NCBI GenBank assembly: GCA_028707675.1
Contig: JAQWAM010000007.1
Coordinates: forward strand, 1 to 14,243
From: Kiritimatiellia bacterium
GTDB taxonomy: Bacteria; Verrucomicrobiota; Kiritimatiellia; RFP12; UBA1067
Direction: 5' to 3'
DNA length: 14,243 bases
The notes beneath the pieces were generated by a model. The model ran no database searches. It was not told the DNA's origin and saw nothing but the letters and a program-made list of their open reading frames with translations. Positions 6,965 through 14,243 of the stretch are shown piece after piece. Numbering within the stretch: position 1 is the stretch's first letter; every line of letters begins with the position of its first letter. Made by a program: the position numbers and the translations under genes.

Positions 6965-7260
6965 GCTATTGCTCCTTTTGATCGCCGGATTACCGAGACC
7001 GGGCGCTTCCGCCCCCCAAAAACCTCCGGTGACCCGCCGTCCTCCTCCGATTCATGGTTCATTTAAGCAAAAAACTGCGCGGCTGTCATGTCCACCATTT
7101 GGTTATGGTTGCGATTCAAAGATGTTTCAGTTGAACCTGAATTATTTTGGGGTATTTACATGCGCCAAAGTTTGTTGTAAAGTTCGTCCCCAATGTTGCG
7201 TGGGACGTGTTTTCGTATTATGCGGGAACATGGTTCGCAATGTGAAAGGATTGGGGACAT
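6965..7260. other. 296-bp divergent intergenic region
   Basis: This spacer must hold the promoters of both the minus-strand oxidoreductase (6964) and the plus-strand cluster (7261). It is AT-rich from about 7060 onward. No clean -35/-10 pair was found: TTGCGT (7196) with TATTAT (7216) has only 14 bp between the boxes, and TTGAAC (7131) with TATTTA (7153) is a weak match. It is the only long spacer here without a short tandem array. An inverted repeat near its right end is listed separately. Confidence 0.45.
7186..7258 (+). promoter_or_regulatory. Inverted repeat that could sequester the ribosome site of the cupin gene
   Basis: GTCCCCAAT (7186-7194) and ATTGGGGAC (7250-7258) are perfect 9-bp complements separated by 55 bases. 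The right arm covers GGGGA just before the ATG at 7261. The left arm overlaps a second, competing stem, CGTCCC (7185-7190) with GGGACG (7202-7207). The two pairings exclude each other, which is a layout seen in RNA switches. No ligand, promoter or known riboswitch class is recognised; function is inference. Confidence 0.3.
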
Positions 7261-7995
7261 ATGTCAAAGGTAACTTTCGTACCGCAAATCGTGACCGGAC
7301 TGATGATCGCCGGAACCTGCTTAAGTGTGGCGGGCTTCATGGCCGGCTGTCAGACCGCGGGGAACTGCGGCAACAACAAAAAGGGGTGTGCCAGGATGGA
7401 TAACGGGGCTTTTTACAAGGAAGGCAAATTCGACAGCGCAAAGGCGAAGCAGGCCTATTTCGCTCTTATGGAGAAATTCAATGTGCCGGTCTATGCCGCG
7501 CTGAAGAAAGACGACGGGTTCTTTTGGGCTGTCGATTTTGCCAAAGGCGACTTTGCCTCGTTCGGCATGGGCGGCGTGATCTGGGCGAACGAGAAGGCCG
7601 AGGGGTATTTCGGCCACGACATCTATCTGCTGCCGGGCCAGAGCATTGCCGAACACCGCCATGTGGCCACGAAGGACAAGGACGGCAAGGCCATCCGCTG
7701 CAAGATCGAGAGTTGGCAAGTGCGGCACGGGTACGTGTACGGGTTCAGCGAGGTGGGCGAACCCAATCTCGACAAGTATCCTGAAGCCAAGGCGATGCTG
7801 TCAAAAGTGCAGATCCCGCACCTCAAGAGCGTGCATGTCGAGCGGTGGGAGGCGGACGGCACAATCAACAAGCTGGCGGCTCCCGAGACGTGGCACTTCA
7901 TGATGGGCGGCAAGGACGGGGCGATCGTGACCGAATACGCGACGTATCACGATGGGGCGGGTCTGCGCTTCTCGGTGCCGGGCGTGGGTTTTTAA
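7261..7995 (+). CDS. Putative lipoprotein-anchored cupin, D-lyxose isomerase-like
   Basis: The protein has 244 residues. Residues 1-30 are a signal with a lipobox-like Met-Ala-Gly-Cys30. A cupin barrel follows: LLPGQSIAEHRHV (123-135) gives His132 and His134, Glu150 lies in the first motif, and ETWHFMMGG (209-217) gives His212. These four residues form the usual cupin metal site. The FWAVDFAKGDFASFGMGGV block and overall pattern recall the D-lyxose/D-mannose isomerase family, which interconverts D-lyxose and D-xylulose; this is from memory and was not aligned. A lipoprotein signal is unexpected for such an enzyme. An internal Met46 (7396), preceded by AAGGGG about 10 bases upstream, would give a cytoplasmic form of about 199 residues. 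The 20-bp gap to the VOC gene suggests an operon. Other cupin functions remain possible. Confidence 0.7.
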   Translation: MSKVTFVPQIVTGLMIAGTCLSVAGFMAGCQTAGNCGNNKKGCARMDNGAFYKEGKFDSAKAKQAYFALMEKFNVPVYAALKKDDGFFWAVDFAKGDFASFGMGGVIWANEKAEGYFGHDIYLLPGQSIAEHRHVATKDKDGKAIRCKIESWQVRHGYVYGFSEVGEPNLDKYPEAKAMLSKVQIPHLKSVHVERWEADGTINKLAAPETWHFMMGGKDGAIVTEYATYHDGAGLRFSVPGVGF

Positions 7996-8015
7996 GTTCA
8001 ATAAGGAGAAAGAAC

Positions 8016-8327
8016 ATGACGTATCACCATACAGGCATACCGGTCTTCGACAAGATGGAAGGCATGATGTTCATAGAGCCTCTGAAGGTCTGGGTCACCG
8101 ATGCGGGCGCAAGCCGCTATAAAGTGGAGTTCCTCTATTTCGAGCCTGACTCCCCCATGGCCGCCGCCGTCCAGGGCGAGACGCATGTGGCTTATGCCGT
8201 GGAGAACATCGAAGAGGCCGTCAAAGGCAAGAGCGTGCTCTGGCCGGTCTGCGAACCGATGCCGGGGCTCAAGATCGCCTTCATCTATGACGAGGGCATG
8301 CCGGTAGAGCTGATGCAGATGGGCTGA
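8016..8327 (+). CDS. Small VOC (glyoxalase/dioxygenase fold) family protein
   Basis: The protein has 103 residues. The start at 8016 is chosen because AAGGAG stands 7 bases upstream; the same frame is open further back into the cupin gene, but without a start signal. It carries a VOC-like pattern with the expected metal set: His5 (HHTGIP), Glu38 (YKVEFLYFE), His57 (THVAYAV) and Glu98 (MPVELM). The family includes glyoxalases, epimerases, dioxygenases and resistance proteins, so the reaction is not determined. One 103-residue unit is a single half-module, which normally works as a dimer. Its place between an isomerase-like cupin and dhaK suggests a role in the same sugar route, perhaps isomerising or detoxifying an aldehyde intermediate; that is inference. 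Confidence 0.8.
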   Translation: MTYHHTGIPVFDKMEGMMFIEPLKVWVTDAGASRYKVEFLYFEPDSPMAAAVQGETHVAYAVENIEEAVKGKSVLWPVCEPMPGLKIAFIYDEGMPVELMQMG

Positions 8328-8384
8328 ACCCAGTCTGGAAAACAATCATCATTTAAATAACCCGGGAAAACAAAGGTTACAGCC

Positions 8385-9383
8385 ATGCCAATGAAAAAGT
8401 TTATCAACGATCCCGCCAACCTGACCACTGAATTGCTGGAAGGTTTCGCGCTGTGCTATAAAGGCAAGGTTAAGATCGTCAGCGACAAGATCGTAGTGCG
8501 GGCAACGCCCAAAGACGATGGCAAAGTCGCGATCGTCACCCTCGGCGGCGCCGGCCACGAACCAGCCCTGAGCGGATTCGTGGGCGAGGGAATGCTCGAC
8601 GCCAGCGTGGTCGGAGACATCTTCGCCGCCCCGGGCGCGCCGAAGCTGCTGGAGGCTCTGCGCATGCTCAAGCGCGAAGCCGGCATCGTGCTGGTGACCT
8701 TGAACCACGCCGGTGACCGCATGAGCGCCGCCAAGGCGCTGCGCGAAGCGCAGAAAGAGGGCATCCGGGTACGCGAGATCGTGACTCACGAAGACATCAG
8801 CGCGGGTGTCGATACCGACCCCGAAGAAAAACGGGGGCTGGCCGGCTGCATACCCCTCTGCAAGGTCATCGGCGCCGCCGCCGAACAGGGGCAGGGGCTG
8901 GACGATATCGTCGAAATCGGCGAGCGCTTCAACCGCCAGATGGCGACCCTGGCCGTGGCCATGACCGGCTGCACCCACCCCCAAAACGGCGGCCCGATCG
9001 CGGTTCTGCCCGACGACGAGATGGAGATCGGCATGGGCCAGCACGGCGAAGCCGGCGGCGGGCGCAGCAAACTGCTTACGGCTGACGAGACTGCGGCACG
9101 CATGATCGAGCCGCTGACGCAGGCCACCGGCGTCAAGGCCGGAGACACCGCCATGCTGATAATCAACGGTGTCGGCGCCACCACCCTGATGGAGATGTTC
9201 ATCGTCTACCGCAGGGCGGCGCAAATCCTGGCCGCGAAAGGCGTGAACGTAATACCGGGCGCCTGCGGCGAATACCTCACCGTGCAGGAGATGGCCGGGT
9301 TCCAGATGATCCTGTGCAAACTCGACGAGGATCATCTGGAGTTGTTAAAAGCCGAAGCGCGCACCCCATACTGGACCGCCTGA
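8385..9383 (+). CDS. dhaK: Dihydroxyacetone kinase family, DhaK-type subunit
   Basis: This 332-residue protein matches the DhaK fold and length. It begins KKFINDPANLTTELLEG, then has GGAGHEPALSGFVGEGMLDA (54-73), NHAGDRM (107-113), and EMEIGMGQHGE (212-222). His58, Asp111 and His220 correspond by motif to the substrate-binding residues of E. coli DhaK, where the last His holds the ketone as a hemiaminal. The subunit binds a short ketone or ketose and presents it for phosphorylation by DhaL-ADP. GGAG replaces the more common GGSG. The true substrate may be a ketose other than dihydroxyacetone, since related kinases act on erythrulose. An AAAGG site 8 bases upstream supports the start. No dhaM (phosphoryl carrier) is present, so the phosphate donor is unclear. 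Confidence 0.93.
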   Translation: MPMKKFINDPANLTTELLEGFALCYKGKVKIVSDKIVVRATPKDDGKVAIVTLGGAGHEPALSGFVGEGMLDASVVGDIFAAPGAPKLLEALRMLKREAGIVLVTLNHAGDRMSAAKALREAQKEGIRVREIVTHEDISAGVDTDPEEKRGLAGCIPLCKVIGAAAEQGQGLDDIVEIGERFNRQMATLAVAMTGCTHPQNGGPIAVLPDDEMEIGMGQHGEAGGGRSKLLTADETAARMIEPLTQATGVKAGDTAMLIINGVGATTLMEMFIVYRRAAQILAAKGVNVIPGACGEYLTVQEMAGFQMILCKLDEDHLELLKAEARTPYWTA

Positions 9384-9404
9384 AGCCCGACTTAAAAGTT
9401 TCTC

Positions 9405-10019
9405 ATGCTGACATTATCACGTTTTAAAGAGATGATCGCCGCGGCCGGCGCTGACATCCGCGCCGAAGAAAAGCTTTTTTCGGAATTGGACGCCGCTGAA
9501 GGCGGCGACGGCGACCACGGCACCGCCATCGTCACGGCCTTTAACGCGATGGCCAAGGCCGATGGCGATGACTTTAAAACATACCTGAAAAACTTGAGCG
9601 ACAGGCTGCAGGACGAGGCGTGCGGTTCGACCAGCACCTTGTACGGAACATGGCTGCAGGGTATGAGCGAAGCCGTGCCCGCGAACGCTTCCGAATTGGA
9701 CGCCGGCGGCGTGGCCGCTATGTTCCGCGGAGGCCTCGATGAGATCGGCTTCGTCACCCGCGCCCGCGTCGGCGACAAGACGCTGATGGACGCCCTGCTG
9801 CCCGCGACCGACGCGCTCGCGGCGGCTCAGACGCAGGGATTGCCCGCGATGTTCGCGGCTGCGGCGGATGCGGCGGAAAAGGGAGCTGAAGCGACCGGCC
9901 CTATGCGAGCCCGTTTCGGACGCGCCAAGAATCTCGGCGAGCGCTCGATCGGCCCGCGTGACGCGGGCGCGGCATCGATGGCCTGCATCTTCCGTGCTTT
10001 CGCAAAAACATTGAATTGA
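9405..10019 (+). CDS. dhaL: Dihydroxyacetone kinase family, DhaL-type subunit (divergent)
   Basis: This 204-residue protein is the nucleotide-binding partner of DhaK. It has [12 protein letters not shown] (28-39) for the magnesium/ADP aspartates, an [12 protein letters not shown] stretch where E. coli has [23 protein letters not shown] and [20 protein letters not shown]. Two things are odd. The first loop has one extra residue between Asp29 and Asp35, compared with the usual LD-x3-GD-x-D spacing, and the Gly-rich loop and IGHQDPGA motif are altered. The enzyme should still bind ADP, since Asp35, Asp37 and His38 are kept. It follows dhaK by 21 bp; no clear ribosome site is seen upstream, so translation may be coupled. 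The stop lies 14 bp before the lsrF-like start. Confidence 0.9.
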   Translation: MLTLSRFKEMIAAAGADIRAEEKLFSELDAAEGGDGDHGTAIVTAFNAMAKADGDDFKTYLKNLSDRLQDEACGSTSTLYGTWLQGMSEAVPANASELDAGGVAAMFRGGLDEIGFVTRARVGDKTLMDALLPATDALAAAQTQGLPAMFAAAADAAEKGAEATGPMRARFGRAKNLGERSIGPRDAGAASMACIFRAFAKTLN

Positions 10020-10033
10020 AAAGGAGCTTCATC

Positions 10034-12351
<2,318 letters not shown>

Positions 12352-12357
12352 CCCGCC

Positions 12358-12373
12358 GCCCGGGGTTCCGGGC
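12358..12373. repeat. Small GC hairpin in the purB downstream insert
   Basis: GCCCGG (12358-12363) and CCGGGC (12368-12373) form a perfect stem with a GGTT loop. On the plus strand it is followed by AAAAAC, not by T residues, so it does not look like a normal intrinsic terminator of purB, although it could still pause transcription or block 3' decay. Confidence 0.5.
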
Positions 12374-12393
12374 AAAAACGAGAGGGTAACTTC

Positions 12394-12425
12394 GGTGTGT
12401 GAGTATGTGGGTGTGTGAGGTAGGG
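12394..12425. repeat. Short tandem array, 8/16-bp period
   Basis: The sequence GGTGTGTGAGTATGTG is followed by GGTGTGTGAGGTAGGG; the 10-base GGTGTGTGAG is exact in both. It overlaps the left end of the palindromic element at 12418. Confidence 0.6.
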
Positions 12426-12473
12426 ACGCATCCCCGAGGCGTCCGCGGCGCTTTCGGGGAAACCGCCCTACCT
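12418..12473. repeat. 56-bp palindromic (REP/MITE-like) element
   Basis: AGGTAGGG (12418-12425) and CCCTACCT (12466-12473) are perfect 8-bp inverted ends. Inside them CCCCGA (12432-12437) pairs with TCGGGG (12454-12459). The element therefore forms a two-tier hairpin. Similar GTAGGG-type palindromes are common in spacers of PVC bacteria as recalled; only one copy is present here, so its repeat nature in this genome is inference. It lies within the segment bounded by the 18-bp direct repeats. Confidence 0.6.
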
Positions 12474-12489
12474 TTAGTGTGACAAAATG

Positions 12490-12507
12490 GCCAAGTTATA
12501 GGTAAGC
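12490..12507 (+). repeat. 18-bp direct repeat, copy 2 (remnant of the purB 3' end)
   Basis: This is identical to 12334-12351, which ends purB. It stands alone in the spacer 28 bp before the GH5 start, so it is not part of a gene. It most simply marks the original purB end before a 156-bp insertion or duplication. Confidence 0.9.
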
Positions 12508-12535
12508 TGGTGCGCTGGAATACGGGGACATTGGA

Positions 12536-14035
12536 ATGCATATTAAGAAACTGCCTGCCTTATTTCTGGCGGCGATTCTCTCCGCCTTTGCGATCGCCGA
12601 CACGCAGACAGGCAATTGGCGTCCGCGTGAGAGATGGTGTGGTTTCAACCTGCTTGGCATGTTCGTCAAAGGCTCCGCAATGTCGCCAGGATATTTCCCT
12701 GAAAAGGATTTCCGGCTGATCCGCGAGCTGGGCTTCAACTTCATCCGCCTGCCCATGGATTACCGCTTCTGGATCAAGGATCAGGATTGGGAGCGTATCG
12801 ACGAGTCTGTCATCTCCGAGATTGACAAGGCCGTGACTCTGGGGCGTCAATACAAGCTGCATGTGCAACTCTGCTTCCACCGCGCGCCGGGCTACACCGT
12901 CGCCAAGCCGCCCGAGCCGCGCGACCTCTTCACCGATGCGGAAGCCTTGCGCGTCTGCTGCCGGCACTGGGCTTTCTTCGCGCGGCGCTACAAGGGCATA
13001 CCCTCCGACGATCTGAGCTTTAACCTCTTCAACGAGCCCGCCAAGATCAGCGAAGAGGCTTACGAAAAGGTGGCTGTCGCGCTTGTCGGCGCCATCCGCA
13101 AGGAAGACCCGGATCGTTTCATCGTTGCCGACGGCATGCTCTGGGGCACCGTTCCAGCCCTGTCGCTCTTCAAGCTCAACATCGGACAGGCCATGCGCGG
13201 CTACAAGCCGATGTCCATCTCTCACTACCGCGCGAGCTGGGTCAATATCCCGGACGATGATCCGGCCTGGCCGCCGCGGCCGCAGGCCAGCGGCTTTCTC
13301 TACGGCCCGGCCAAGGCGCCGCTCAACGTGCCGCTGCTAATCGATAACATACCGCCCTCGACACTCTCTCTCAAGACCATGACAGTCTCTGGCCGCGTTA
13401 GACTGCGGGCGGATGCGGACGGCATAGTGGTGTTGGACCGGGAACTCGATCCTAACGAAGGGGACGGCTGGTCGAATGTAGTCCACCGCGCCGAGTGGAA
13501 CATTAAGCAGGGGTGTTATCTGGGTGAGATCAAGGCCGCTTTGCCGCAGGGCGCTCGACGCCTTGCCATCAGGGTCACGGCCGGCGACTGGATAAGCCTG
13601 TCCAGACTGGAGATAAACGATTACGACGGCCGGAAGGCCCGCCTGCCGCTCAATCTGGAATGGGGCAAGACCAACGCTGTTATGCGTTTCCAAGGTTTTG
13701 CCGCAGGCACACCCTTCTTGCCGCCGGAAGGCGCGAAGGACGGGATCGGTTATCTGCGCGAAAACGCGCTCGACCCTTGGCGGCCCGCCTTTGACGCCTG
13801 CGTTTTCACCATGGTCGGCGAGTTCGGCGCTTTCAACCACACGCCGCACGACATTGTCCTGGCATGGATGGAGGACAACCTGAAATTGTGGCGGGAGCAC
13901 GGACTGGGATGGGCACTCTGGAACTTCAGAGGCACTTTCGGCATACTGGACAGCGGACGCGCGGATGTCCAGTACGAAGATTTCCACGGACACAAACTCG
14001 ACCGCAAAATGCTGGATCTGCTGCTTAAGTATTAA
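12536..14035 (+). CDS. Secreted glycoside hydrolase family 5-like enzyme with an inserted beta-sandwich
   Basis: The protein has 499 residues. Residues 1-21 form a signal peptide. A (beta/alpha)8 barrel is recognised from GFNFIRLPMDYRFW (66-79; Arg71), the His115 loop, LSFNLFNEP (160-168) with acid/base Glu167, SISHYRASW (227-235) and VFTMVGEFGAF (423-433) with nucleophile Glu429, then LGWALWNFRG (457-466). Barrel motifs are split: about 145 residues (255-400) between the His230-Tyr231 strand and the Glu429 strand look like a beta-sandwich (VSGRVRLRADADGIVVLD, ARRLAIRVTAG). Usual single-domain GH5 enzymes are near 300-350 residues, which agrees with an insert. GH5 members cleave beta-linked glucans, mannans and related glycans; the substrate here cannot be told. 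GGGGA 7 bases upstream fixes the start. Confidence 0.9.
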   Translation: MHIKKLPALFLAAILSAFAIADTQTGNWRPRERWCGFNLLGMFVKGSAMSPGYFPEKDFRLIRELGFNFIRLPMDYRFWIKDQDWERIDESVISEIDKAVTLGRQYKLHVQLCFHRAPGYTVAKPPEPRDLFTDAEALRVCCRHWAFFARRYKGIPSDDLSFNLFNEPAKISEEAYEKVAVALVGAIRKEDPDRFIVADGMLWGTVPALSLFKLNIGQAMRGYKPMSISHYRASWVNIPDDDPAWPPRPQASGFLYGPAKAPLNVPLLIDNIPPSTLSLKTMTVSGRVRLRADADGIVVLDRELDPNEGDGWSNVVHRAEWNIKQGCYLGEIKAALPQGARRLAIRVTAGDWISLSRLEINDYDGRKARLPLNLEWGKTNAVMRFQGFAAGTPFLPPEGAKDGIGYLRENALDPWRPAFDACVFTMVGEFGAFNHTPHDIVLAWMEDNLKLWREHGLGWALWNFRGTFGILDSGRADVQYEDFHGHKLDRKMLDLLLKY

Positions 14036-14063
14036 CCTGATGCGGGCTGCCGCCCACAATCCT

Positions 14064-14090
14064 CACACAAAGACACAACGGCCACAAAGG
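14064..14090. repeat. Short tandem array, 9-bp period, 3 units (CACAAAGG type)
   Basis: The units are CACACAAAG, ACACAACGG and CCACAAAGG. The array starts 28 bp after the GH5 stop codon. Similar CACAAAGG-type spacer repeats are recalled from other PVC genomes. Confidence 0.7.
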
Positions 14091-14123
14091 ATTCTGTGAA
14101 AAACATGCGATCTAACTTCAGAC

Positions 14124-14141
14124 TTCCTGACCTGGCAGGAA
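14124..14141 (+). terminator. Possible weak terminator hairpin downstream of the GH5 gene
   Basis: TTCCTG (14124-14129) pairs with CAGGAA (14136-14141) across a 6-base loop. A run of six T bases comes only at 14155-14160, too far for a standard intrinsic terminator. It is AT-rich and short, so the call is weak. The remainder of 14091-14243 shows no gene. Confidence 0.25.
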
Positions 14142-14243
14142 AATAGTTTGGCACTTTTTTGCATTTCACGTTAGTTCAAAGATCATTTTCATGCCCGTCT
14201 CAGGGTGGTAAAAGTTTGTCTGCGTAATATCATTGAGCAGTGC

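Noticed and set aside
5771..7066. A 431-codon plus-strand frame opposite the Gfo/Idh/MocA gene
   Set aside because: It is a His/Val/Arg-rich shadow without a start signal; the minus-strand gene has a Tat signal, Rossmann motif and ribosome site.
7196..7221. Promoter TTGCGT-14 bp-TATTAT for the plus-strand cluster
   Set aside because: The 14-bp spacing is too short for a normal sigma-70 promoter, and other box pairs nearby match poorly.
7845..8015. Upstream extension of the VOC protein into the cupin gene
   Set aside because: The frame is open, but AAGGAG upstream of 8016 and the family's usual start near the HHTG motif favour the short form.
8349..9335. A 328-codon open frame on the minus strand
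   Set aside because: It is antisense to dhaK, whose motifs are unmistakable, and its translation has the skewed His/Gly/Ala composition of a shadow.
10016..10033. TTG start giving six extra residues to the LsrF-like protein
   Set aside because: The ATG at 10034 has AAGGAG at the right distance and begins MADLDDI, as in E. coli LsrF; the extra codons would translate the ribosome site itself.
12358..12373. purB terminator
   Set aside because: The hairpin is perfect but followed by A residues on the coding strand, so it does not meet the rule for an intrinsic terminator.

Overview
The window (14,243 bp, GC-rich coding DNA, AT-richer spacers) looks like a chromosomal segment of a PVC-superphylum bacterium. 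The best guess is Kiritimatiellota, Lentisphaerota or Verrucomicrobiota. This rests on style rather than a marker gene: a Tat-exported Gfo/Idh/MocA oxidoreductase, a secreted discoidin-domain protein, a secreted GH5 glycosidase, and spacers holding short degenerate tandem repeats and a GGTAGGG...CCCTACC palindromic element. No rRNA, tRNA, CRISPR, transposase, integrase or phage gene was seen.

Left part (1-6964), all on the minus strand. From its upstream end it holds a Tat-signal Gfo/Idh/MocA oxidoreductase (6964-5612) and a 908-residue fusion of a seven-CXXCH cytochrome c region with a C-terminal five-helix membrane domain (5546-2820). An ApbE flavin transferase follows 15 bp downstream (2804-1836). 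Next come a secreted F5/8 type C protein with a strong intrinsic terminator (1735-1070), gatC without gatA beside it (784-494), and a secreted, probably beta-propeller protein cut by the window edge (392-1).

Right part (7261-14035), all on the plus strand. A compact five-gene cluster encodes a D-lyxose-isomerase-like cupin with a lipoprotein signal, a small VOC protein, DhaK, DhaL and an LsrF-type aldolase/thiolase. Together these read as a catabolic route: ketose formation, phosphorylation by a DhaK/DhaL kinase, then cleavage to dihydroxyacetone phosphate plus a C2/C3 product. The real substrate is unknown, and the set resembles neither the standard Lsr (AI-2) nor the standard Dha operon. 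PurB (adenylosuccinate lyase) follows, then a GH5 enzyme with a domain inserted in its barrel.

The two halves diverge from one spacer (6965-7260). It holds a 9-bp inverted repeat whose 3' arm covers a possible Shine-Dalgarno sequence of the first plus-strand gene. Seven of the eight spacers longer than 50 bp between unlinked genes or at the right edge carry a short tandem array with a period of 8, 9 or 14 bp. These arrays always lie downstream of a stop codon; the divergent spacer has none. The purB-GH5 spacer also contains an exact 18-bp duplication of the purB 3' end, which flanks the palindromic element.
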